NCBI GenBank assembly: GCA_026075535.2
Contig: AP026550.1
Location: 5,828,001-5,892,000, forward strand
Direction: 5' to 3'
Origin: Tricholoma matsutake
Taxonomy: Eukaryota > Basidiomycota > Agaricomycetes > Agaricales > Tricholomataceae
DNA: 64,000 nucleotides
The stretch's first letter is position 1, and every line of letters starts with the position of its first letter. Below the pieces are notes generated by a model. That model searched no databases, was not told the origin of the DNA, and worked only from the letters and a program-made list of their open reading frames with translations. Below, in pieces: positions 36,113 to 48,556 of the stretch. Made by a program: the position numbers and the translations under genes.

Positions 36113-38994
36113 GCAAGCCGCAAATCCGCGTTTGTAGATGCTTGGCTTAGCTCTTAAGCTTACAATAGCAAATCTTTTCTTGGTTGACTTGACTCACCTT
36201 TTCCCAATGAATCTCGGAAAACTATTCTACATCTTACTCCGTGAAATTCCCCCCGAAATGTGACAATGATGCCGTTGCCGAGGCCGTCTGCTAAGACGTG
36301 ATCCGCCCAAAACAGCCCGTGGCCGTCGATCTTTCGGAGGGGCGTTCCTGGGGTCCTTACTAACAGGATCCCCGCCTATACGGCCTACGGGATGATGCGG
36401 GTTATGCCTACATATTTTAAACGCAGATGACAGATGGCGACGAACCTATGCCAGAAGCCTAGTCTTCCATGTAGTAATAGTATTCAGGACAGGACCCTAA
36501 AATCTCAAGGTTCTCTGCCCGGATTTTTTTACGCACAGAAGACTCATCACCGTTCGACCCACTCAACCTGGGAATGCACTGTATCGTCCATGTGTATCAA
36601 TAAGTCCGACCCCCGATAGACACCGTTATACTCTTTGGTATACTTCCAAGATTTTCGTCTACGTCATAAATGGTGATCGACAAGCCGCCAGAGCTTATTT
36701 TCTCGATCAAATAGGTTCTTAGCATCCCTAGCGATCGTCTCCCCCGATTAATTTCAAACGTTACTTGAAGCTCAGATCATGGACGGAGCCCCAGAATCCA
36801 GTGCACTCTTGCGTCCTGCCGGCCAAACGCACCGACTTCTGCCCCAGAATAATATGAAGCAACTGCCGACAGATGTTAGACGCGGTTCCTCCGAGCCGCC
36901 GCACAAGGCGTTCTCTAATTATGTGGAGTTCAAGCGAATCTGTAGAACACGTCCCAGATTTCCGCTCGTCACACAGCAGTTCAAACCCAGCGGTTTTGAA
37001 CCGAGTTGGCGAATTACGGGAACTGTTCGCGTTGCAATTTTGCCGCTGATCGGCCCTTTCTGCAAAGTAGAAACACCAAGTTGGATGGGGAAAGCCAAAG
37101 ATAGATCTTCTACCACATGAGTCGCAGGCGCAGATGCACAGCCTTAACAGCAACGGCCTAATATGACGAGTGGAGTTATGAAGACCTTTTTCTCTGAATC
37201 TGCGTTTATTCTCCTTTGGGGCAAGGTCAAATTACGGTAGAGCACACACAAGCGGCAAACTTCGTAATCAGCTGACAGACGGCGAGAATAGCGCTACTCT
37301 TAAGACAAGTCCTAGTGGGGAATTGGTTTCCAAGAGTGGCTGGAGTGTGGTAAGATTGAAGCTTAATGCGATTGGTTGCCAACGAGATAATTCCGCTAAG
37401 CTTCCTAATGAGTGCTTAAACATTGTATAGAAGATGTTGAATACTGACCGTCAGCATAATGACCCATCGCGTCCTAATTTCAGCCACCACGAAATCGACA
37501 TCGACTCAGAATGGACGGCGTTTCAGGTGGCCTCATTGATGCATTTATCTTAAAATCCAAGATCCATTTAGTAGATCAATTGGACAAGACTGTCACATCC
37601 GAGCAAACAGAGCCTTCAACGGGCATTCCTACATATAAATCTGCCCTTACTGCATCAGTACTTGTCCGTATGCTGATCCACCATTCGATTACCACGCTAG
37701 CGATGGGAGTTCCTTGCCATCGTGCAACTGTATCATCCGCGACACAGCGGCCTAGCCCAAGAAAGTCGGTGCACATGACTGCAGCTGCTCAAAAAAATTC
37801 TGCTTCGGGTCAATCATTTGAGTCAAACGGTGCAATGGCCTGTCCGGCGCCTTTATTCAATTGACGGCTACGATGTTCAGGCATTGAGAATACGGAAACA
37901 TCTGAGATCAAATCCAAAATGGGGCCGCCCGCCATATGGTGAATACCTCACGCTGTCGAGAGAAAGAGGAATATTACCAATATACCTTAGAAAAGCAAAA
38001 CGTCCATGCTGCGATGAACCGTGCTGTCCTGAAACACTAATTTCAGAGTGAACTACGCAGAGAAAAAAGGACCATTTCCATTGACGCATACCAAAATTAC
38101 AGCCCTTAGTCCTGTGTTTTACAACCCATTGGAGGTGTATTCTCGTCATCCGGGAGAATATTGTACAGTGGCCATAAGCAGCGGATGAGCCCGCCATCAT
38201 CGCATATGAAACTGAACAATTATGGTTTGGTCCTAGGCGAAACATCCGGCTGGAAAGGCAGATTGGAGTAAACAATCGGAGAAGAGGAGTCACGATTTTA
38301 TGTACATGAGCTTGTCATGAAATAAATGGCATCCAGCGTTAAGCAAAAACCAGTTCTCCGTCAACGACCGGCTTCATGGTACCCTAAAAATATATTCCTG
38401 TGATGCATTCTGTCTTGACAACGACTGAAGGCGGCACTCCGTTGAGATGACAGGACTGATTAGAATAATTCAGTTAGAACCAAGGAAGTTCCATGTGAGC
38501 TCGAGTCCACGCTCTTAACATACTATGAAGAGCTGCATTTTATGAAACTCGGGGAGTTCTCTAATATCCTGCATTTGGAACACTGGAAGTCCATAGCCCG
38601 AGACGAGTTCGGAGTAGTATCCAGAACGAGAAAGTTGCTAGCAAAGAATGAAAACATGCATAGTATCGCTGAAACAGAAACGTGTCATCTTGCTTATGAC
38701 GAATTCAAGTTAAGGAGCCGATGAATAGTGTCAAACTAGTGTGTAGCGGCAGCCATTTAGCTAGGCACGGCGGTAATAACTTACATCCAGATAGTATTGC
38801 ACGACACGGAGGTTAGATGATCCACAGCGAATCTCAGGACCAGTGGTCGCGGAATATAACGGTAGGGAACTCGGGGTGAAGAAAATGCGCCGCCATCATC
38901 AAGTCGGATCAGTGATGGCGTTGTTTGGCTACATCGTCCAGAATCAGCAGAGTTCGGTCCTCGAAGTTCTTATGCTCAACTTCTGCTGTCTCTC
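36113..38994. other. Long gene-poor interval
   Basis: In 2.9 kb I find no supported gene. Frames at 36761-37153 (minus), 36779-37120 (plus) and 37511-37864 (plus) overlap each other, lack domains and do not join into exons. It may hold decayed genes or long UTRs and promoters of the flanking genes. Confidence 0.5.
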
Positions 38995-41422
38995 ATGAGG
39001 AGAAAACAAATAACTTATGCTCACAGACGAAACAGAAATCGAATTAGCATCCCTCAGGAATCCAAGTCTTCCCCCTTGGAAGACACTCATCCAGAAATGG
39101 CCGGGAGAATCCTCAAGCGCTCTCGTCGTTCTGACTCTGTTTCCACCAGTCTTAATCTACTATCTGAGGATCATACACGGTGTCATAGCTCCAAGAAACT
39201 TAAGGCGTCTCTACCAGAAGACAACGAGCAGGAGAGGAGTCTCATCGTTGCGCTGAACGACAACTACGATCTTCACACGCCGCACCCGACTCAACTCACT
39301 GAGGACCAAGTATTCAAGCTCAAATCTTCAAGGGGACTACCGCTATCTCCGGATCATGACTTCTCTCCCGTTCCGCTGGCACCTCCACAAAGAAGCTTCT
39401 CACCTAATTTAAGCTCAAAACCGACCCGGATTACGCACAATATCACAAAGCGCGGGAGCGACAATCTTATGCATCGGACAAGTTCCAGAAGTTTGAAAGA
39501 AAACACGTCTGTTCGACACTCTCGATCTGCATCTAAAGCAGCCGCAAAATCCGCTACTTCTACTACCGGCAAATCCTCTCGACGCATAACGAGATCCAGA
39601 TCCAAAGCTCAAGGCTCTCGATTGCATCTCGCGAGCCCATTTACATCCCAGCCCTCAAGCCCCCATACGCACCCCGTGCAGAACCTACATGGCCAGTCGA
39701 TTACCAAACCCACCATGGTTAACAAGATCAATAAGATCACCACCGCTACAATTGCCAACTCCAAACGCATCCTCGAGCTCTCAGACACGCACTACAACTC
39801 CAACCTTCCTCAAGCTCAAAGCACCGCGAATTCTCCCACACGCCCTTCGGGTATCAAAGCACGTCGTCCCTCAGCCCCTAGCACCACTTCATACAGGCCA
39901 GATGTAGCCTCATGGTTTGTCTCCCCATTGAACCAGGGTGGCATCATGAAAACAGGGTCGAGCTTCGACGTAGTGCACTCACCAACTATATTCGATCTTG
40001 GAAGTGGAACCTGTGGGCGTGGCCTCAGCGTAGACTTCAACCGACCCCCATCTCAGATGTCTTTCAGTTCTGCGTACGATGAGGATCTCTTTGGCGATGC
40101 TCAGGGCGTCTCGACTCCTTTCGGGCTCAAACTGGCGAAGCGGGTGCAGAGATATGAATATGTGGACCCTATGGAATCTTCGTCGGAGGACGAAGACGAA
40201 GGACAGCATCTAAATAATCACGTCTCGTACACGTCCCTCCCCTATTCCGAACCCGGTACCAACCAGATAAAACTCGACAAAACGACATCCGTATTCAAGG
40301 TGCCAGAACGTGAGTACAGCACGTGGGTAACGGATAGTCTGATCTCGGTTCCTACTGCTCTTCGCGCATACAGCCTATCGAGATCACTGGACCATCTGGT
40401 TCCTGATGTGCGGATGCTGGACAATGGCGGTGAAGATGAGACCACGCTTGGCCTTGGACCAGGCTTTGGAATGGATCTAGGCCCATGTTTCAAGGACGTG
40501 TTGATAAGATATGACGGCGCAAATAGGACAGAATACACAGAAGACAGAGAGGAAACCTTGAAGGAGCTGTTTGAAGGTCTTGAAATTGCATATGGCGGCA
40601 CTAGTAGACCTTTCAATCGCCTTCAATTTACCGACTAACATGGGTTATACATTAGGTTCACGTCCTGCGCTTACTAGGAGTCGTTCTCTTGACTTGGATT
40701 CTCCATCACCACCACAACCACCCAACATAACTTCGAAAGAAGGCGGAATTCAAGTCCAACCTCTCGAGTCCCCCGTGTACATTTCGCCTTCCAAAGCCAA
40801 ACACACTGTTGCCAACTTGAACTCCGGGACCAATAGGAGCACGAACAAACGAGAAACCCGCGACAGACGTGGGACCATCCGCGCCTCCGATTTTCCGCCC
40901 AACAGTAGTGAGGGTGTTGGACTTGCAGGCGGGGCGAGACGCACAAGAAGTGGGACTGTCGTTGGCCCTGCGTTGAACAGGAGGGAGAGGAGCGGGACTG
41001 TCGTGGCTGCTGCTCGTCCGTTGTGTCTTGCTGGTGCTCTGCATGTAGTTGGACATGGCAATGGTGGTCGCAGGGACACTGGAGAAGTGGATGTTGACAT
41101 ACCATTACAACAACCTGCTCATGACGCCGACGTAGAGATGTCTGACGACAGCGGAACAAACCTGAAGATAGGTGTCAGGGAAGATGACAGTGGTATAGAT
41201 GCGGACCCTATGAACATCGTCGGCCCTTGGCGCGACGTGGACTGGCCCTGGGTGGTCGCCGACCCACCTTCGCCCGTGCGTCCTCATTTTATGAAGGCAG
41301 AGAACAGGAAACTCAGGTCGAGATTGGGCCTGGGATTAAAGATGCCGAAGGGGGAGCTATGGCAGATGCGGGAGCACGATGGGGAGGACGGAGAGGATGA
41401 TCCTATGGATATCTTAAGGTGA
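38995..41422 (+). CDS. 791-aa disordered nuclear-type protein, unknown function
   Basis: I do not recognise the family. Two long open frames in different phases are joined by one intron at 40604-40655 (52 nt, GTAGAC..CTAAC..TTAG). The join gives GGTSSRPALTRSRSL and exactly 792 codons. The start MRRKQITYAHRRNR at 38995 is basic. The protein is rich in Ser, Arg, Pro and Thr, with nuclear-signal runs (KRSRRSD, KKLKA, SRRITRSRSKAQ), acidic clusters (SSSEDEDEG) and many SP/TP sites. Near the C-terminus three similar phospho-site-like segments occur: RRGTIRASDF, RTRSGTVVGP and RERSGTVVAA. The ending alternates acidic and conserved-looking parts (VGPWRDVDWPWVV; RLGLGLKMPKGELWQM). Composition and charge suggest a regulated nuclear protein; no enzyme motif is present. 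Confidence 0.7.
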
Positions 41423-42969
41423 TTGACGATTGTGGGGACGACAGAGGGTTCCCTTTGGGTTTGTTTTTGCTTTCTAAGTCTTTGCAACTCACTACCTCGT
41501 ATCAATCTATCTCGGGGCTCTCTTTGTATTGCACGTTCTGCTCCTTGTCTGGCTTCTTCGACTTTGTTCTGGCAATGCGTCCCCTTTCTTTGCATCACAC
41601 GCTACGGACTTCTGGCTCAGACAACGCTCTCCTCGCTCTGCATATTGAATTGCGCTATTGTTACTATCCCTGCCTTCCGCTCTCAGACTCTGTATTTCGG
41701 ACTACAGTTGACATTGCACGTCTCTTCTGGATCCACTTGTAACCTACTTCATCAAATTTTGATTGCGCACATGTCGCGTTGTAATATCAATGATCTTACG
41801 CCATCTGTACTGTTTTGGTTTCGGACCTCAGGTCTTAGCTAAGGCCTGGTTTCGTCCTGTTGTTCAAATGCTACACCCTCCTAAGGATATCTTCCTCCGA
41901 CCATTCGGCGCCCACTTGCATATATCCAAATAATATTCCCTGGACCCTCCGAGTGTTTTTATTGTCAGGACTCATGAATACAACCGAAGCGACTGCATTG
42001 TGGTTGTTGATGCGTGAATGACAGTTTGTATGATGCTTGTCATTGCAATTGGTTCCTGGTCTTTTATTTTAAATGAAATCAATTGACGCGAATATCATAG
42101 CCTTCAGTGATCGTTGATCACTGATCCCAAATTCCCAGTGATCTAGGGCGATAAAATTGCTCCAAAGCCGAGGACCGCGTCGTCATTTCACTTGAACGGA
42201 AACAAATCGCAGTAGGGCATCATTACCCCTAAGTTGAAGGGCTGCGGGCCTCTGTGCGCGCGCTTCTGCCCATGGCGCTCACTTGATAATTTTGTTTGAT
42301 CGGTAAAACGAGGCTGTTTCAGCGCCACTGTCTCGTTGCCATTGTCGGAAAAGGGTTAGCACGGTATTCACACCAAATTTGTCTCCGACCCGCCTGGCGA
42401 ACGAATAACTTACGTAAGTAATTGCAATGAATGTTTATCCTTGTTATCAGACAAACTGGGCTTAATGCGATCTTTGCCGCTGCATATTGAGCACTTTGAT
42501 ATTTACAGGAGTCTCGTGTGCGAGTCGTGCGACATTCCTGAAGCTGGTGCTAGCCCCACAAGTCCGGGCAGAAGTGTGGTACCAAGTGATCTTATCGATA
42601 TTGATTTTTTGGAGTCACGATGAAGGCGGACCTATAGATCTAATAGACCATTATCAACGAATTAATGACAAAGCAGACCGTTAGGAATTCGTTAGGAAGC
42701 TGAGTCAGTAATATGTACCTACTTAGCCAGACTTAGCCATGCACCTAGGAACGAGCTCGAAACCTATCATTAGTAAATTAATATCTCGAAGACCAAAACA
42801 GTTTTGGAATACTCGAAGTATTTGCAGTATACCGGGGCCTATGCATAAAAGGAAGTTCAGACAACTAAGACTGTAGGCCACATGATATGTTCATCATGGA
42901 AAGGCACATCTTGGATCCCTGTCGGAAGCACATGCAAGAGGCAGACGGTTAACTCATCCAGGACTATTT
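41423..42969. other. Intergenic region
   Basis: The first 400 bp are pyrimidine-rich and open in several frames, probably the 3' UTR of the 791-aa gene. The rest shows nothing I can name. Short frames at 42441-42684 are not supported. Confidence 0.5.
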
Positions 42970-43324
42970 TGCATATAAATTTGAAATTCGAGTTGGCGAA
43001 TTTCCAGTGAAGTTCACGGGCTTGCCAAGGCTACTGGCTTCCATTGAGCTTTCGCTTCGGAGTTTGGAATCTAAACTAACGGCGAGTAACGGCATCGCAG
43101 ATGAGATCTCAATTTCCTGAATCAGCAGCTTATCTCATCTACGCGTTACGCGCCCATATTACATAGTATGGATTTTGAATGAAGGAAAGGATGTATTCCT
43201 TGGCATTGCAACATCTCATGGAAATATCCTTGTTTTGCATGCTCCATTGATGGCAGCCCAAGCTCGGAAGGATGGAGGAATGGCGTTGATAATTGTTCCG
43301 ACAAAGGTTCTTGTTGAACAGCAG
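42970..43324 (+). pseudogene. Relic of a DEAD/DEAH-type helicase, motifs I-Ia only
   Basis: A plus-strand segment at about 43176-43324 reads GKDVFLGIATSHGNILVLHAP then LMAAQARKDGGMALIIVPTKVLVEQQ. It fits helicase motif I (ATGxGKT expected, here ATSHGNI, so the P-loop Lys is gone) followed by motif Ia (PTKVL.EQQ). Upstream, 42970-43115 is open (FEIRVGEFPVKFTGLPRLL) and 43100-43165 reads SAAYLIYALRAHIT in another frame. At least two frame changes and stops separate these pieces, and motifs II-VI do not follow. Agaricomycetes carry many RecQ-like helicase fragments of this type. Confidence rests on the short motif I/Ia match only. Confidence 0.5.
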
Positions 43325-43508
43325 GTGTGCAATGGTTAAGTTCCTCAAGGGTAACATCGGCCAACGAAAGGAGGCGACACTTCGACGACCACGTGAGGAT
43401 GTGCCCAGAATGTTATATCGTCGAACAAATTTGTCGTAACACGGGGGAGCACGGGGGACATTTCCCAATAACCCACCTCCGAACATTGTAAAAAGATGAG
43501 AGAACCCT

Positions 43509-43516
43509 CTGCCCAT
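43509..43516. repeat. Target-site duplication (left), CTGCCCAT
   Basis: It matches CTGCCCAA at 43833-43840 in seven of eight positions, flanking the MITE at 43517-43832. Confidence 0.6.
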
Positions 43517-43832
43517 CAAGGGGGTGTCGGGATGCGAATTTTTTACATCACGACCCAGTTGGGCTTAGAAATGGCTGGGAGATCGAAAAATGATTTGTTC
43601 AGATTTTTCCTGCTACTCCTTCCCTTCCTTCCTAATGGTCCCTCCCAATGGCCTGTCTGACTCGAAAAAAATTTCAGGAAAAATAAAATTTAATTCGAAT
43701 ATTTTTCCGAAAATTGTCATAACTCAAAAACCACAGCTCAGATGGACAAACAGATTTCAGATTTCAAACTCCTAGCCCATTTAGCGTCGAATAACAACGT
43801 GATGTAAAAAATTCCGGTCCCGACACCCCTTG
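43517..43832. mobile_element. 316-bp hAT-like MITE
   Basis: The left end (43517-43552) starts CAAGGGGGTGTCGGGATGCG and runs to ACATCACG. The right end (43798-43832) is its reverse complement with three or four differences, giving terminal inverted repeats of about 35 bp. It is flanked by 8-bp near-identical words, CTGCCCAT (43509-43516) and CTGCCCAA (43833-43840), as hAT transposition would leave. The interior is AT-rich with no transposase. It is unrelated in sequence to the MITE at 9668-10223, so a second hAT-type family is implied. Confidence 0.78.
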
Positions 43833-43840
43833 CTGCCCAA
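43833..43840. repeat. Target-site duplication (right), CTGCCCAA
   Basis: Right partner of the word at 43509-43516, with one mismatch in the last position. Confidence 0.6.
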
Positions 43841-46009
43841 TCGTATCCCATTTTTAATTCACTTACAATGGATCTTGAATGAAAAATTTGAGAGAAATCG
43901 TGCATGTTTCTCCAAGCTGTTCACGACTTTCCCAGGGGTTCACGAGAGAGTGTCGGATTCAGACTCAAGATTCATGTCGAGGTCATCCTCCATGGTGACT
44001 GGGAAACTGAATCTAAAGTTTGTCAGCGGCCGTCATCTGCCGTCATCTGCCGTCATCATATTTTCGATTTCCGATAAGACAGCCCCACCGTGAGCTCGTC
44101 TTGTATCTTGTATGATCGTGCGGTGCCGACTTCGAGCACGTGTCAGTTGCAACTCGTCAGTTCAGAGTGACCGTTAACGTTCAACGTTCAGTCGCTAAAT
44201 AATGCGCGCCACTATACTAGCATCAGCTTGTTCAGTATTGATCCACAAGTACTTGGCAACAGCGTTTCTAAATTCTCCCAAACGGTAAGCGCTGAGTACA
44301 TCATGTATTCATGCCGTGCGTATACACCCCGATGCTTCCTCTCCATTTCGCAGTATGCCACTACTGCGTTAGAACGGTTCCGAATATCGCGAGCCCCTGA
44401 TTTTGGTATTTGTGTTCGTGTTCTTCCATATTATCCTGTTTGTGTTGCGCTGGACAGCCCTGGGACAGCCTACCCATCCTGTTCGGAACGGCTTTGAATC
44501 CCCTCAAAGAGGACCAACCCCAGTACTCTAGAGGATGCCAGGGGTCTCTAGAAAGCCCGTTGGCCGGACCCAGTCAAAACCTGGCACTTTTTCCAGAAAT
44601 AACTTGTTAGTTCTTGGACTTGCCACAGCCTCACATCAGAGAGCTACCTTGTTCAATGCGTACTTCCGATTGGTTCATTGGCCGAGCATATCCTCCGGGA
44701 GAACCCACAGTCGAACCCTTGATTGGGTACAAATTCCCTAACCAGCCATTTTGCATCGGGCGTCGTGGAAGGCTGCTTATGAATAGCCCTGCTGGAGGTG
44801 AAACGCAGCAGCATTGGGACGTTGTCGGGGTGCCCATGCGAGGCTTCGCTGCGGCCGATAGGCTACGTCATTCCCTACGCGTATCCCCATTTCACCCAGT
44901 TCTATATTGTAATGAAACGTAGGTTGCGTGGTTCTCCACCAGACCATACCGACCCATACGGAGCTGATACATTCGTTTGTGCTCGACGTTCCCTTGCGGA
45001 CGACTTGGCTTCTTGACCACCTTATAGTTACAGATGCAGACTCTGGCCCGGTTCGCGACGACTACCAGTACCCAATTCATGCTTATTTTCCAAGTGAAAC
45101 CTGTCTCGAGGCTCAGCGTCGAACGGATCACGGTAGATACACTCAATGCTGCTTAACTATGGCATTTTCTCTGCCTCTTCTGCAGTTGAAAATAAACCTG
45201 CCAAACGTTCTATTCAGAATGGGTATCAGTCTCGCAGTCGGCCACGTTGGATCTAGAGTTCTCGGAACTAAGTTCCCTCCATATGAAAGACGTGACGATG
45301 TTGTCAAGGACTCAATACAATAAGAGTCCATGGATTTCCTGTATCTCAGGTCATTCTCCCCGCAGGTGACGATAAGGTCCATCGTGGTACCACACAAAAG
45401 ACCCTTTTAGTCCATACAACTTGATCTGAGTCTGGTGGAGACAATTCGAGTCATCTCAGTAAATGTATATCAATGGCCGGATTATCCTCATCTAACCTTA
45501 CTCAGTTCACGTCGTCACATCTGCTTGCAGAAGAGGCTGGGGCCTTACTCTCACCAGTAAAATTAACTTGCTCACAGTAATATAATGCAACGCATGTGCC
45601 CAGTGTACGCCGATCAAAGTGCCACACCTTTCGGACTTCAACGGGCCCTATGTTTTATGCCGTTTGCCGTGCGATGTATCGCCGACATTTCATTTTGAGA
45701 TACTTCTCGTTCCTTACTGTAGTCGGCGAACAGGATAGTTCCGACGAAGGGCAGTTATCTTCATTGCATCTGTTGGTACCTTATCGCAGGTTCAAAATTT
45801 GGTTAGCTAAAGTTCCAAAATCATGAGAACTCAACCAGTGAAGTTCTGAAATATCACATCAGATTTGCTCATTCTAGTAAACAATTTCCCCTGGGCCTAA
45901 GAAAAAAAGATATTGAAAGGAAGTAATAAGTCTTGAGATTGTCGACGCATCGTCACATAACGTCACAAGGGACAAGAAAGATCAAGGCGAAAAGAGTAGT
46001 GGAAACTGC
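43841..46009. other. 2.2-kb interval without a recognisable gene
   Basis: Overlapping plus-strand frames (44228-44497, 44410-44610, 44614-44922, 44928-45323, 45596-45826) look coding-like in base composition but share no domain I know. They could be exons of an unrecognised plus-strand gene or a decayed one. The last 150 bp are the 3' side of the HP1 gene. Confidence 0.4.
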
Positions 46010-47043
46010 TCAAGCTTCTCCGACTTCATTTTCATCATTCGTCCTCCAGCGAAGGTTTCCTTCATAGAACAGGATCAACTGTGGATTATATTAGGGCGCA
46101 TTCGTGTCTGCAGATGCAAAGGATATCTCACTTTCTGCGGGAAACGCTCAGCACAGATACGCGCATCTTCTTTGACGCGTTCACTAGTTTTTCTGTAGGT
46201 CCGAGTATCGAAAGCATTGTGGATGTGACAGCGACGATGGAACTCACAATGTGAAGTAGACTGTCAATGATCCGTCTGTTTCACGTTCAATTGTATCGAC
46301 GGTTGACACAATGTCCTCCCAGCTTGCCATCTTCATATGCTGGCTCATGTCACCGATTTGAGGTTCGTCCTCTGTAAGAGCGACTTCCCGCGATCGTGCC
46401 TTTGGGGCGGCGCTTTTCCTAGGTTTTTTGGTAACCCTATTTTCATCGACGTCCATGCCTTTGCTATTCTCTAAATCAGAATCTGCCTTCGCTTGAGACT
46501 TCCTCCCCCGTTTTTTCGGTGCTGCTGTCGATCCCGCATCGGAAGTTTCGTCGACTGTGGAGGTACGTGGTCGTCTGGGTGTTTTGGCTTCCGTGGATTT
46601 GCGTGGGGCTTTCTTCTTGTTTGGGTTGCTTTTCCAGTACTCGGCAATCAACGCATGCGCGTTGCTGGAACGATGAGTCGTCAGAAGTATGACAATGGTC
46701 CTGGGTTGCAATCATTTACCCCGCGTCTTCTTCATCTACCCAACTATTTTCTTCTTCGCCATAGCCTTTCCATTTGACGAGGTAGCCCATTCTTCCCTAT
46801 AAAAAGGCATTTGGCACGTTTCAGCTGACGGGTAGGATTTGAATGTAATTGAGATCGTACATCAGGAAAAGGACCTCGTTTCGCGTCTAGGATGGCTTCT
46901 ATCTCGTATTCTTCGTCGTCTTCCCCTCCACTACCCTCATCTCCATCAACCTCCATCGGCTGCTCAGATTTTTTATTCTTGTGGCTCTTAGCAGGAGGGA
47001 CTTCCTGACTCGTGTTGGAGTGTACCGGGGACACTCTCGCCAT
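46010..47043 (-). CDS. HP1: Heterochromatin protein 1 (chromodomain plus chromoshadow)
   Basis: HP1 binds methylated H3K9 through its chromodomain and dimerises through its chromoshadow domain to build heterochromatin. The start MARVSPVHSN at 47043 is followed by an acidic patch. The chromodomain is YEIEAILDAKRGPFPD, intron, GRMGYLVKWKGYGEEENSWVDEEDAG, intron, NAHALIAEYW (46900-46640), with the aromatic cage residues kept. A basic hinge with several KR clusters follows (PKKRGRKSQAK, TKKPRKSAAPK). The chromoshadow domain begins MASWEDIVSTVDTIERETDGSLTVYF (46330-46245) and continues over two more exons with TSERVKEDARICAERFPQK and LILFYEGNLRW, ending at a TGA (46012-46010). About 260 residues, the normal size. 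It is adjacent to and co-oriented with the Y14 gene. Confidence 0.88.
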
Positions 47044-47361
47044 TTTAGCGCGTCGTGAAGAGAATTGGAGGTGAGTCTTAGATGAAGGTGCGACCAGGGC
47101 AGACTCGCTGGTTTGGAACGTTGAACGTTTGAACCTCTGGGATAAGTTCAAGTTGAGACCACGTGTGAATTTTCAACTTTCTTCCAACAACTGGCCCGTG
47201 CCACGAACCTTACGTAAGCGATAAGCTGCTTAAAACTGTTTGAGAGATTATAATATTATACCTGACAAGGTTTCCTCACAGTCCTGCGGTCAAATATCAA
47301 TGTATGGCACAAAGCTAGAGGTGCAGCTAGCAGCAAATGATGGTACAAAAACACAACGTGT

Positions 47362-48087
47362 CTATCTTCGACGGCCTGGACTTGCGCTACGTCCACGAGC
47401 ACCTCTTCCTTTTTTAGGGCCTGATGGAGGAGGACGAACAAACGCGTAATCGCATTGTATGACTTGTTCTAAGAGTGATGTACCAGCGGCGCCATCGATT
47501 GCAGCCTGTGCTTCTGACATTGTCTCGTATTCAACGAGCGCATATCCCTGACAAAGTAGAAAAAAAACACTCGCCTCAGTCAGAACAGTAAAGTATCGAT
47601 CAACAGAGATGCAACGCACTTTCACATAACCTGTTCGTCGATCGAGATTCAAGTGAAGGTTTTTTATTTCGCCATAGTCTGCGAATTTATCTGTAACATC
47701 CTCCTCAGTTGCTTCTTCGTGAACGTTGGTGACGAGCACGATCCATCCTTCTACGGCTGCGACAACATGGAAATTAGTGGTAAGAGTGCGCAGACCTGAT
47801 AAAAGTACTGCGCTTACATCGTGCGGCTCTAGTATCTGTATCTTTGTTTTCGACTCGATCGTATGTCTGTTCTGTGGTGACGGTACTATCATTTCCCCCT
47901 GAGATACATAGGTAGGTTTTTGCCTTGGAAGAAATTGTGGTAGCAAACTTGCCTGTGTTTTGGAAACCTCTTCCTCGCCTTCTTACGGCGCCACCTGCCG
48001 CAACTAGTAAAAAGTTATATTTTTGTTGGGAAAGAAGAATATAATCAACGACGTACGGTCATCGATATTCATTTCATCGTCAGACAT
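47362..48087 (-). CDS. RBM8A: RNA-binding protein Y14/RBM8A, exon junction complex
   Basis: Y14 forms a heterodimer with Mago and is part of the exon junction complex left on spliced mRNA. Start [10 protein letters not shown] at 48087, first intron right after, then an Arg/Gly stretch ([12 protein letters not shown]). The single RRM runs from [29 protein letters not shown] (47760-47670) through [13 protein letters not shown], intron, to [19 protein letters not shown] (47550-47490) and [11 protein letters not shown]. The RNP2-like (IVLVTNVH) and RNP1-like (GYALVEYE) strands match Y14, whose RRM is used mainly to bind Mago. The C-terminus is RG/RS-like ([15 protein letters not shown]), with SAS as a likely phosphorylation site. 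Five exons and about 170 residues, typical of the family. A heavily intron-split genome like this one fits the presence of an EJC. Confidence 0.9.
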
Positions 48088-48497
48088 GTTGGTTATAGAT
48101 ACAGAAAATGTCACGGTTGTCACAAGTCATACGCCGATACCTCCGGTTACAATCCGGGGTCCTCACCCTGAAACGTCATATTCTTTTTCCAGCTCAACGG
48201 TTTGGAAACGGACATGTCACAAGTTTACTGCCCGACGCAGTGGCTTAGCATACGGAAAAGTTACCGTTTCAAGAGTTTCGAACCATAGATACTGGTTCAT
48301 GAAGTTCTTGAAGAGCGCCGAACAAACAAAGTAATACAGGCCTACCCTTTTTTGATCCCGATCACGTTGTCCTTTCCATGGACAACCATAGTTCGTCGCC
48401 GTTATATATGTAAAGGTGCCTGACCCCAATCATTTGCGCGTTCAATGCAATCTCGATCTAGACATCTTTCGCACCGGAGTATGACTTAGCCGCGTCG

Positions 48498-48503
48498 TAT
48501 AAA
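48498..48503 (+). promoter_or_regulatory. TATA-box candidate for the MYND gene
   Basis: TATAAA in GTCGTATAAAGGCGC, 54 nt before the ATG at 48557. Confidence 0.5.
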
Positions 48504-48556
48504 GGCGCGTTGCATTTTGTCCCAACTTACCATCTCTCATCCCCGACTTACAACTC

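Noticed and set aside
36761..37864. Frames of 113-130 aa between the methyltransferase and the 791-aa gene
   Set aside because: They overlap on opposite strands, have no domain and cannot be linked by splice sites.
40571..41422. Independent 283-aa ORF starting MKVLKLHM
   Set aside because: It is exon 2 of the 791-aa gene; the intron at 40604-40655 joins the frames exactly.
44228..45826. A plus-strand cytochrome P450 or other enzyme gene
   Set aside because: I looked for the P450 heme loop (FxxGxRxCxG) and the PPGP hinge and did not find them, and the frames do not join into a consistent domain.
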